Below, piece after piece: positions 22,001 through 28,601 of a DNA stretch of 28,601 nt. This DNA comes from WRAI01 sp031549605 (GTDB taxonomy: Bacteria; Bacillota; Clostridia; Oscillospirales; UBA929). The stretch's first letter is position 1. Every line of letters begins with the position of its first letter. Position numbers and translations under genes: made by a program. The DNA lies in assembly GCA_031549605.1 (NCBI GenBank), contig JAVBPM010000067.1, positions 1 to 28,601 on the forward strand, given 5' to 3'. Under the pieces are notes generated by a model. The model was given only the letters and a program-made list of their open reading frames with translations. It did no database searches and was not told the origin of the DNA.

Positions 22001-24568
22001 TTACAGACGTGGGTCGACCGGCTCGCTCTCCATGGCCAGCACACCGAACACGCACTCGTGGACGCGGTAGAGCGGGTCGCGGCGCACGAAGCGCTCGAGC
22101 GACTCCATGCCCAGCGCAAACTCGCTCAGCGCAAGGCTGCGCTTTTTGCCGAGCGACCGTTTTTTGAGCCGCTCCAAGTGGTCGCCCAGCAGGTACTCGG
22201 GGCCGTAGATGATGCGCAGGTATTCGCGCCCGCGGCACTTGACGGCCGGTTGCAGCAGCTCGCTGCCCTTGGTGGCGATAAAGTCGTAGGGCTTGACCAC
22301 CATCCCCTCGCCGCCGTCGGCGGTCAGCGTGCGCCACCACGCGACGCCGGCCTCGACGCTGCTGTCGTCCAGCAGGTCGACCAGCAGATGGTTGGTGGCC
22401 TGAAAAACGGGGTCGGTGCCGGTCATGTAGCGTGCGATGGTCTCCATGTGCCAGAGGTGGTTTTGGTCGCTCCAGCTCTTGCCCTCGGTGGCCAGCAGGT
22501 GGAAGGGCGCGATGCGGTAGTCGTCGAGACTGCCGACATTCCAGCAGTACTGGCGATAGGCGTCGGTATAGCGCTCCATGGCCTGACCACGGTGCTGACA
22601 GCTGGCCAGCAGCGCGGTTAGGTCGGCGTCCTTGGCTGTCTGCGCATCGCCGGTTTTTCGGTTGGCGCCCAGCGTGGCAATGGCCTGCTCGACGGCCTGC
22701 GCGGCGGCCTGCAGACCGCTGCGTCCGGCGCGACCCACCGGCGCGTATTGCTCGGCCAGCAGCTTTTGCGCCTTGGCGCTCCACGGCATCAGCTCGGTGT
22801 CAAGGCAGAGCCAGTCGGTGTCAAAATCGTGCCAGAAATTCGAGGCGGTCAGCGCCGCGCGCAGACGCTCCAGCAGCGCCGACTCGGTGGCGCTGTCTTC
22901 AAAAAAGTGGCGGCCGGTGCGCGTGTAGATGATGCCGCTGCTGCCGTCGTTGACCATAAAGCGCTTGGCTGCGGCCGCCGCGTCGCGGCACAGCACAATG
23001 ACCGCGCGGCTGCCCATGTGCTTTTGCTCGCACACCACCTTGCCAACGCCGTGTGTCTTGAAATAGCTGAAGGCCTCGGTCGGGTACTCGAGGTAGTCGT
23101 CGAGGCAACTCGTTTCACAGGGCGACATGGTGGGCGGCAGGTAAATCAGCCAGTGCGGGTCGGCGGCAAACCGGCTCATAATCTCCAGCGCGGCGGCGGC
23201 ATTTTCAGCGCCGACCTTAATCTGGCGGCGCAGCCGCGTCGACAGATAGCGCTGGCCCAGCACGTCGCTGATGTTCAGCATGTCGTCGGCCGCTTCAAGC
23301 GCCGGCGTCAGCGGCTTGACCGGCGCGTAATATTGACGCAGCGCCGGTGTGCTCACCAGCTCCTTTTCGGGGTAGCGCAGCGCCGTCAGCGCGCCGCCAA
23401 ACACACAGCCGGTGTCAAGGCAGACGGTGTTGTTAAACAGCGCGGCGTCGGGCGTTGGCGTGTGGCCGTAGGCCACCAGCGCCTTGCCGCGATACTCGTT
23501 GGCCCACGGCAGGCGCACCGGCAGGCCGTACTCATCGGTCTCGCCCGTGGTGTCGCCGTAGAGGCAAAAGTCGCGCACGCGGCTGCTGCCGCGCCCTTGG
23601 TATTTTTCAATCAAACCGGCGTGCGCGGCCACCAGCCGGCCGCCGTCAAAGACGTAGTGGCTGATTTGACTTTGCAAAAAGGCCTTGACCTGCTCGACAA
23701 ACGCTTGGCTCTGCTGCTCGAGCTGCACGACGGTGACGTCGAGCCCGTGAGTCAGCTGCACGTTGCTGCCGCGCAGCTTTTTCAGCAGCTTGACATCGTG
23801 GTTGCCGGCCACGCAAAAGGCGTTGCCGGCCTGCACCATGCCCATAACCAGCCGCAGCACCTCGATGTTGCGCGGGCCGCGGTCGCACAGGTCGCCGAGA
23901 AAGACGGCCTTGCGCCCGTTGGGTGGCACGGCCGTGGCGTTTTCGGCGTCGACGGTATAGCCCAGCTGCAACAGCAGCGCCACCAGCTCGTCGTAGCAGC
24001 CGTGGATGTCGCCGATGATGTCAAAGGGCCCCTGCTCCTCTTTTTTGTTGTTCCACAGCGGCGTGCGCACGATTTCTACCTGTGCGGCCTGTTGCTCGCT
24101 GTCGAGCACATACACATAGCGGAAGCCCTCTTTTTGCAGCGCGCGCAGCGAGCGGCGCAGCTGGCTGCTCTGCCGCTTGATGACATGGTCGCCAAAGTCG
24201 CGGTCGGGCCGCGACGCGTTGCGCTGCTGACACACCTGCTCGGGCAGGTCGAGTACAATGGCCACGGCGTGGCAGTTCTGCTCGCGGGCCAGCTTGAGCA
24301 CACCGGCGCGCGCCTCCTTTTGCACGTTGGTGGCGTCAATGACGGTCAGCAGCTTTTGCTCCAGCCGCTTGTTGGCGACATAGTAGAGCGTGTCAAAGGC
24401 CTGCGCGGTCACGGCTTGGTTGTTTTCATCGTCGGAAACCAGCGCGCGGAAATAGTCGGAGGACAGCACCTCCGTCGGCTTAAAATGAGTGGCGGCAAAG
24501 GTTGACTTGCCACTGCCGGACACGCCAATCAGCGCGACGGCGGCAATCTCGGGTATCTCTATACGCAT
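22001..24568 (-). CDS. pnkp: Polynucleotide kinase-phosphatase (bacterial Pnkp), RNA repair
   Basis: 855 aa, close to the family length. It heals and seals broken RNA together with Hen1. Kinase domain: Walker A GVSGSGKST (15-23), SSD (36-38), IDATN (77-81). Metallophosphatase (about 182-470): GDIHG (186-190), GDLCDRGP (225-232), GNHD (255-258), then AHAG and GHTP. C-terminal ligase-like adenylyltransferase: nucleotidyl Lys in EQKHMGSRA (near 514), LDTELMPW and EGMVVKP (near 752). ATG 24568 was chosen over the upstream in-frame start at 24700 because the Walker A spacing matches Pnkp and GGGGGTG precedes it; it overlaps the hen1 stop by 10 nt. From family knowledge, Pnkp alone cannot complete sealing, and Hen1 activates the ligase and 2'-O-methylates the repaired end. 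Confidence 0.95.
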   Translation of the reverse strand: MRIEIPEIAAVALIGVSGSGKSTFAATHFKPTEVLSSDYFRALVSDDENNQAVTAQAFDTLYYVANKRLEQKLLTVIDATNVQKEARAGVLKLAREQNCHAVAIVLDLPEQVCQQRNASRPDRDFGDHVIKRQSSQLRRSLRALQKEGFRYVYVLDSEQQAAQVEIVRTPLWNNKKEEQGPFDIIGDIHGCYDELVALLLQLGYTVDAENATAVPPNGRKAVFLGDLCDRGPRNIEVLRLVMGMVQAGNAFCVAGNHDVKLLKKLRGSNVQLTHGLDVTVVQLEQQSQAFVEQVKAFLQSQISHYVFDGGRLVAAHAGLIEKYQGRGSSRVRDFCLYGDTTGETDEYGLPVRLPWANEYRGKALVAYGHTPTPDAALFNNTVCLDTGCVFGGALTALRYPEKELVSTPALRQYYAPVKPLTPALEAADDMLNISDVLGQRYLSTRLRRQIKVGAENAAAALEIMSRFAADPHWLIYLPPTMSPCETSCLDDYLEYPTEAFSYFKTHGVGKVVCEQKHMGSRAVIVLCRDAAAAAKRFMVNDGSSGIIYTRTGRHFFEDSATESALLERLRAALTASNFWHDFDTDWLCLDTELMPWSAKAQKLLAEQYAPVGRAGRSGLQAAAQAVEQAIATLGANRKTGDAQTAKDADLTALLASCQHRGQAMERYTDAYRQYCWNVGSLDDYRIAPFHLLATEGKSWSDQNHLWHMETIARYMTGTDPVFQATNHLLVDLLDDSSVEAGVAWWRTLTADGGEGMVVKPYDFIATKGSELLQPAVKCRGREYLRIIYGPEYLLGDHLERLKKRSLGKKRSLALSEFALGMESLERFVRRDPLYRVHECVFGVLAMESEPVDPRL

Positions 24569-25950
24569 GCGGTAAACACCCCCATCTGTGTCGGTGCGCC
24601 CAGCGCCGGGTCGGCCTGGCCGATAGACGCGTACTGCACGGTGTAGCCGTGTGCGGCGGCGGTGCGGTCGGCCCAGTCGCGAAACTGGGCGCGCGACCAC
24701 TCAAAGCGGTGGTCGCCGTGGCGCAGCTCGTCGTCGCCGGTCAGCCCGTAATGGGCGTTATACTCGCGGTTGGGCGTGGTGAGCACCACCACCGGCGGCC
24801 GCGCGAACTCAAACAGCACGCGCTCAAAGGCGGCCAAACGCGGCGGGTCGAGGTGCTCGATGACCTCGACGACGCTGGCGGCCTCGTAGCCCGACAGCCG
24901 TTCGTCCTTGTAGGTCAGCGAGCCGTGGAACAACGTCACACGCTCGCGCAGTCGCTCGCCGCCGTCCTCCAGCTTGAGCCGGTCGCTGGCGCGTGACAGC
25001 GCCGTGTGCGACACGTCCATACCGGCCAGCCGCACAAACTGTCGCTCGTGAACCAGCATGTTGAGCAGCCGACCCTCGCCGCAGCCGAGGTCAATCACGC
25101 TGCGCGCGCCGCAGCTTTTCAGCGCGGCCACAACGCTGCCCAAGCGCTGTGCGTTGAGGGTTGGCTTTTTATCCACCGGCTCGGCCGGCTCGTCGGCCAG
25201 CGTCTCGCCGTCAACGAGGTTGGCGGTCGCCAGCCGTTCAAACGCCAGATTGACCAGGCTCTTGCGGCGGTTGAGATAGCGGCCGGTGATGTACGCCTTC
25301 TCGGGGTGCGTTTCCAGCCAGTCGCCACCGTGGCTGACCAGCTTGTCGACCTCGTCGATGCCCACCCAGTAGTGTTTCTGGCGGTCAAAGACGGGCAATA
25401 ACACATAGACATGGCGCAGCAGGTCGCGCAGGCGCACGGTGCCCTTGAGCGTCAGGTTGACGTATTGGCTGGCGCCCCACGCGGGGTACTGCTCGTCGGA
25501 CAGCGCCGTTTGGTAGCCGACCTCGTAGCCCAGCGGCTCGAACACGGCGTTGAGCTTGGCCGTTTCGCCGCGGCAGGGCAGCATGGTAATCACCGCCTTC
25601 AGCGCCAGCGGCGTGTCGGCCAGCGCCTGATGGTCGTCGGCGCGGCCGGTCATGGCGGTGCCGTAGACCTTGGCAATGGCCGTGCTCATAAACGACGACG
25701 AGACATAGGGCCGGTCGTTGACGTAGTCAAACAGCCCGCCGCCGCCGCTGCCCACCTTGCCGCGCGCCAGGTCAATGGGGTCGATGTCCAGCAGCAGCGC
25801 CGCGGTGGTGCGCGCGTCGGTAACCTCGGGGTAAAAGACATAGGCGTTGCCGTGGCTAAGCGCAAACACCTGCGGCCGCGCCGGGTTTTTGAACAGCAGG
25901 TAGCCCAGCTCCGGCGTATTGACGCCCTCGTAGGTAATGGTAAACAGCAA
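24559..25950 (-). CDS. hen1: 3'-terminal RNA ribose 2'-O-methyltransferase Hen1
   Basis: 463 aa from a TTG start at 25950 (GGAGG 9 nt upstream; the protein then begins LFTITYEG, matching the family start; no ATG fits). The N-terminal Hen1 domain, which activates the Pnkp ligase, contains ELGYLLFKNP, AYVFYPEV, LLDIDPIDLARGK, GLFDYVNDRPYVSSSFMS and AMTGRA. The C-terminal methyltransferase has the SAM motif VIDLGCGEG (near 288) and the metal-binding EVIEH (near 360) followed by LTTPNREYN and LRHGDHRFEW. It methylates the 2'-OH of the 3' end before ligation, protecting repaired RNA from the same ribotoxin (known for the family). First gene of a six-gene operon. Confidence 0.95.
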   Translation of the reverse strand: MLFTITYEGVNTPELGYLLFKNPARPQVFALSHGNAYVFYPEVTDARTTAALLLDIDPIDLARGKVGSGGGGLFDYVNDRPYVSSSFMSTAIAKVYGTAMTGRADDHQALADTPLALKAVITMLPCRGETAKLNAVFEPLGYEVGYQTALSDEQYPAWGASQYVNLTLKGTVRLRDLLRHVYVLLPVFDRQKHYWVGIDEVDKLVSHGGDWLETHPEKAYITGRYLNRRKSLVNLAFERLATANLVDGETLADEPAEPVDKKPTLNAQRLGSVVAALKSCGARSVIDLGCGEGRLLNMLVHERQFVRLAGMDVSHTALSRASDRLKLEDGGERLRERVTLFHGSLTYKDERLSGYEAASVVEVIEHLDPPRLAAFERVLFEFARPPVVVLTTPNREYNAHYGLTGDDELRHGDHRFEWSRAQFRDWADRTAAAHGYTVQYASIGQADPALGAPTQMGVFTACV

Positions 25951-25998
25951 AAGTAGTCGCCTCCAAACAGCAGCCGCACGCGGCGCGGATTTGGGTGT

Positions 25999-26027
25999 AT
26001 TGTAGCACAGGAGCTGCCATTTTGCCA
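25999..26027 (-). promoter_or_regulatory. Candidate promoter of the hen1-pnkp operon
   Basis: Minus strand TACAAT (26004-25999) has a TG one base upstream (extended -10) and TGGCAA about 18 nt further up. It lies roughly 50 nt before the TTG start, on the GC-rich side of the composition boundary. Read by eye. Confidence 0.45.
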
Positions 26028-26052
26028 GCGTTTCTGATGGGTTTGACAGCAA

Positions 26053-26097
26053 AAAAGCACCCAAACGGGACTTTCCATAAGGAAGGTCCCGTTTTCG
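26053..26097. terminator. Bidirectional hairpin at the GC-rich/AT-rich boundary
   Basis: AAACGGGACTTTCC (26063-26076) pairs with GGAAGGTCCCGTTT (26081-26094) with one G-T pair and a 4-nt loop. Reading minus it is followed by GGGTGCTTTTTTG; reading plus by TTTTCG. It insulates the hen1 promoter from the AT-rich segment to the right. Confidence 0.75.
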
Positions 26098-26150
26098 TAT
26101 GTAAAGAATAAAAAATAGATATAGCAGTCGGTTAAACGGTATTGTAGTAA

Positions 26151-26156
26151 TATAAT
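26151..26156 (+). promoter_or_regulatory. Candidate -10 box for the TnpV gene pair
   Basis: TATAAT lies 21 nt before the ATG at 26178, with GAAAGGG as ribosome binding site. No convincing -35 is visible 16-18 nt upstream. Confidence 0.35.
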
Positions 26157-26177
26157 TTAATCGAAAGGGTTTATACC

Positions 26178-26450
26178 ATGAAAAATATTGATTTTGATTT
26201 CTTTATAGATGAAATGCTTGATGTGGCAGTAGCAAAATTCAGAGCAACTGCGCAATCTGAACTTTTACATGAAAAAATAAACCAGATGAACCGTGACTGC
26301 GAAACTATGTTTACAAAAGACGAACAAGATTTTGCAGTAGAATGCTTTGAACTTCTATTAGAGGTTGCAGGACAGGAAGAACGGTTCGTTTATAGACAAG
26401 GATTGCTTGATTGCATTACAATTTTGAAAAGGTTAGGTGTCATAGTATGA
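26178..26450 (+). CDS. Small helical protein of mobile-element type
   Basis: 90 aa, AT-rich codon use, no signal peptide or membrane segment. Predicted mostly helical and acidic (FFIDEMLDVAVAKFRATAQSELLHEKINQ), ending ERFVYRQGLLDCITILKRLGVIV. The 'FVYRQG..D' ending resembles small proteins found in conjugative and mobilisable transposons of Clostridia (DUF6809-like), but I am unsure of the family. It overlaps the TnpV gene by 4 nt (ATGA), so the two are co-translated. Confidence 0.65.
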   Translation: MKNIDFDFFIDEMLDVAVAKFRATAQSELLHEKINQMNRDCETMFTKDEQDFAVECFELLLEVAGQEERFVYRQGLLDCITILKRLGVIV

Positions 26451-26800
26451 GTAAAATTACATATTCAAAACATGGCGATTATTATTTACCAGATGTAGCC
26501 TTACCAGAACAAAAAGAGTTCTTTTTCGGCAGGTATGGACGATTACGACTGAATTATTTGAAAAGTCACAGAAGAGTACTTTATATAAACCTTTTGACTT
26601 CTTGTGAATTATCAAAACACCTTGCCGAAATAGACGAACAGGCAAATCAAATGCTTGGAATGTTGATAAAACAAATGGCGGTACAGCAAGGTATTACAGA
26701 GCAGTTAAAAGCGAACGATCAGATGGCTTGGGTGGGAGCAATGAATAATATCAAAGCATGTGCCGAAGAAATCGTTTTGAACGAAATCATTAACGCTTAA
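26447..26800 (+). CDS. tnpV: TnpV family transposon-encoded protein
   Basis: 117 aa from ATG 26447, which overlaps the previous stop as ATGA; an in-frame start at 26411 is unlikely. The pattern SKITYSKHGDYYLPDVALPE, then GRYGRLRLNYLKSHRRVLYINLL, HLAEIDEQANQM, and the ending WVGAMNNIKACAEEIVLNEI fits TnpV, a protein named from Tn4451-type clostridial transposons with no firm biochemical role. It marks this AT-rich segment as part of, or a remnant of, a mobile element. No recombinase is inside the window. Confidence 0.85.
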   Translation: MSKITYSKHGDYYLPDVALPEQKEFFFGRYGRLRLNYLKSHRRVLYINLLTSCELSKHLAEIDEQANQMLGMLIKQMAVQQGITEQLKANDQMAWVGAMNNIKACAEEIVLNEIINA

Positions 26801-26813
26801 AGGGCAAAGCAAA

Positions 26814-26858
26814 AGCAGCGTATCAATTCTCATGATTGATATGCTGCTACTTTTCTTA
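26814..26858. terminator. Bidirectional terminator between tnpV and the histidine kinase
   Basis: AGCAGCGTATCAAT (26814-26827) pairs with ATTGATATGCTGCT (26835-26848) with one G-T pair, followed on plus by ACTTTTCTT. It lies between convergent genes and probably serves both. Confidence 0.8.
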
Positions 26859-28514
26859 TTAATTTGTTAAGATTGGCAGAGAAACGGTAATTTCTGTTCC
26901 TTTGTTTATTTCGCTTTGTATAGAAACATTACCATCATGATAAGCAGCAATATGTTTTACAATCGAAAGTCCAAGACCAGTGCCGCCTATTTTTTTACTG
27001 CGGGATTTGTCCACACGATAAAACCGCTCAAAAATACGGTCGTGATGCTTTTTGTCAATACCGATTCCGTTGTCGGATACCGATATTTTTACATCTTCAT
27101 TTGTATTTGTTAACGCAACGGATATTTTTCCGCCCGGTTTGTTGTATTTAATCGCATTGTGAATAAGATTATAGAGCATTTCATAAATCATTTGCTTATT
27201 TGCGGTGACGATATGCTTTTCGATTGGAAGTTCGAAAGTAAGCATTACTTCATCTGCTGTCGGTTTAAGGCTTTCTGTTACTTCAAAAACCACTTTAGTC
27301 AAATCAAACTGTCCATAAACACGCTGTCCTTCGGTTTCGTCCAATTCTGAAAGCCTCATGATGTCCTCAATCAAAACAATTAGACGGTCAGATTCGCTTT
27401 TCACCTTTTTTGAAACATCGGTAACATCCTCCGGCTGCACCATGCCTTTTGACATAAGCTCTGCAAACCCGGAAATGGTGGTGAGCGGCGTTTTTAGTTC
27501 GTGGGACACATTTGCCGTAAATTCACGACGCATTTTTTCAGCTTTCGCTTTTTCGGTCACATCAAGAAACAATATCAAGGCACCTTTGTCAACACCGGAA
27601 AAAAACACATGATAAGTCTTACCCGAAGCAGGCATTACCATATCGCTGTTCTGTCCGATAAGCGCCAACTTCATTGCATTAAGTACAGTAACGATGCGGG
27701 TAAGCTCCAGTATGTTTTTGCCGATGGGTTTGTCTTTTATATTCAAAATATTCAAAGCACTTTGATTGGCGGATAATACAACCCCATCTTTATCAGTCAG
27801 TATTAATCCTTCCTTCATGCTGCCGGAAATAGCTTCAATCACAGCACTCTTTTTCGTGATTTCATCAAGAGCGTTCCCGATTTGCTTCTTTTGAGAGGTA
27901 ATCGTGCGAATGAACGGAGATAGCTCGTCATAAGTATCATTGTTTTTGTCAAAATCAAAACGGTTGATAGGATCAACAATCTTTTTGGTAAGGCTTTTCG
28001 CTATCAGTAAACACGCAAGGAAAATGACAAAGCTGATAACAATGCTCTGCGGCAGAACACCGACGAATACACCATAAATACTTGATGTACTTTTGGAAAC
28101 ACGAAGAACCACGCTGTCTTTCAAGCGAAGGGCATAATAATAGGTTTCTTTGCCTATGGTTTCAGATATTCTATTACCTTCACCAACGCCATCTGTTCTC
28201 GCTTCTTTTATTTCTTCTCGGTCGTTGTGATTCTCAATGGCTGCAATGTTCGCCGTATTATCATACAGAACCGTGCCGTCGATACCAACTAAAGTGATAC
28301 GCAGCTCAGTATTTGATAAGTCTAACTTTTTCATATACTCTACTTGATTTGATTCAAGATTAAGACTTTTTTCCAAGAATATCGCTTTGTTGCGGAGTTC
28401 GCTTTTTACCTGTCCGGTAAAACTGTTATAAAAAGTGAAAATCAAAAGTCCTGACGTTAAAACAACACTGCAAAACGCCAAGATAAGCATATTGATATAG
28501 ATTCTTTTTTTCAA
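26859..28514 (-). CDS. PhoR-like sensor histidine kinase
   Basis: 551 aa from a TTG start, 3 nt after the response-regulator stop. Order: membrane helix (about 8-30); extracytoplasmic sensor (31-148); second membrane helix (about 150-173); HAMP-like linker (about 174-220); PAS domain (about 222-322, AISGSMKEGLILTDKDGVVLSANQSA); HisKA with phospho-acceptor H338 in FTANVSHELKTPLTT; HATPase with N-box NLIHNAIKYN (N453), G1 DNGIGI (481-486), F-box RIFERFYRVD and G2 GTGLGLSIVK (511-520). Architecture matches the PhoR/WalK-like group. The stimulus is unknown. AT-rich base use is unlike the left part of the window and agrees with acquisition together with the tnpV segment, although linkage between them is not proven. 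Confidence 0.92.
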   Translation of the reverse strand: MKKRIYINMLILAFCSVVLTSGLLIFTFYNSFTGQVKSELRNKAIFLEKSLNLESNQVEYMKKLDLSNTELRITLVGIDGTVLYDNTANIAAIENHNDREEIKEARTDGVGEGNRISETIGKETYYYALRLKDSVVLRVSKSTSSIYGVFVGVLPQSIVISFVIFLACLLIAKSLTKKIVDPINRFDFDKNNDTYDELSPFIRTITSQKKQIGNALDEITKKSAVIEAISGSMKEGLILTDKDGVVLSANQSALNILNIKDKPIGKNILELTRIVTVLNAMKLALIGQNSDMVMPASGKTYHVFFSGVDKGALILFLDVTEKAKAEKMRREFTANVSHELKTPLTTISGFAELMSKGMVQPEDVTDVSKKVKSESDRLIVLIEDIMRLSELDETEGQRVYGQFDLTKVVFEVTESLKPTADEVMLTFELPIEKHIVTANKQMIYEMLYNLIHNAIKYNKPGGKISVALTNTNEDVKISVSDNGIGIDKKHHDRIFERFYRVDKSRSKKIGGTGLGLSIVKHIAAYHDGNVSIQSEINKGTEITVSLPILTN

Positions 28515-28517
28515 AAC

Positions 28518-28601
28518 TTATTCACCAACCTTATATCCGACTCCTCTTACGGTTTGTATAATTTCGCTGCCTGCACCGAGTTTTTGCCGCAGCGTTTTAA
28601 T
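28518..28601 (-). CDS. OmpR-family response regulator, C-terminal fragment (runs off right edge)
   Basis: The last 27 codons plus a TAA stop are visible. IKTLRQKLGAGSEIIQTVRGVGYKVGE is the recognition-helix end and beta-hairpin wing of an OmpR/PhoB-type winged-helix DNA-binding domain ('RGVGYK' is diagnostic). It is the partner of the kinase that starts 3 nt downstream and would be phosphorylated by it. Confidence 0.9.
   Translation of the reverse strand: MKTLRQKLGAGSEIIQTVRGVGYKVGE

Noticed and set aside
22748..24505. Plus-strand open frame of 585 codons opposite pnkp
   Set aside because: Antisense shadow of the well-supported Pnkp gene; composition is dominated by Val/Ala/His/Arg/Gln and no motif is visible.
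1..28601. CRISPR array, rRNA or tRNA genes
   Set aside because: I saw no regularly spaced direct repeats and no tRNA or rRNA landmarks on either strand; a tRNAscan or CRISPR-finder run would settle it.

Overview
The window looks like the chromosome of an anaerobic Clostridia-type Firmicute. It is GC-rich from 1 to about 26,050, with frequent GTG/TTG starts, strong AGGAGG-type ribosome binding sites, class B sortases and a SipW/TasA-type secretion module. From about 26,100 to the right edge the sequence turns AT-rich and carries mobile-element genes. I cannot name a genus.

Layout. (1) The left edge (1-178, minus) is the N-terminus of a secreted protein with its own promoter. (2) 306-7961 (minus) is a pilus operon driven by a consensus promoter (TTGACA-N18-TATAAT). 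It encodes a SipA-like signal-peptidase homologue lacking the catalytic lysine, an FctA-type pilin ending in an APTG signal, a class B sortase with a second C-terminal membrane segment, and a 1537-aa beta-helix/SpaA adhesin that also carries APTG before its anchor. A 16-bp-stem terminator closes it. (3) 8149-17417 (minus) is a second surface-fibre operon: coiled-coil protein, SipW signal peptidase, TasA/CalY-like fibre protein, PPKTG wall-anchor protein, second TasA-like protein, second class B sortase, and a 1615-aa secreted RCC1-repeat protein. Its promoter overlaps that of a divergent Crp/Fnr-family regulator (17617-18306), and both -10 boxes lie inside one inverted repeat.

(4) 18406-19498 (plus) holds a DUF2750 protein and an unrecognised protein. 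(5) 19499-19833 has no gene; it is packed with five hairpins and bounded by 39-bp terminal inverted repeats, like a MITE. (6) 19834-25950 (minus) is a compact six-gene operon: the RNA-repair pair hen1-pnkp followed by a DUF2262 membrane protein, a GyrI-like protein, a VanZ-like protein and a DUF2200 protein. (7) 26,100-28,601 is AT-rich: a small helical protein and TnpV on plus, then a PhoR-like histidine kinase and the end of its response regulator on minus.

The main theme is two independent extracellular fibre systems side by side. Each has its own class B sortase, its own signal-peptidase-family protein (one apparently a non-catalytic assembly factor, one an active-looking ER-type peptidase), its own candidate sorting motif and a giant surface protein at the operon end. 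The RNA-repair operon with four accessory genes is the second theme.
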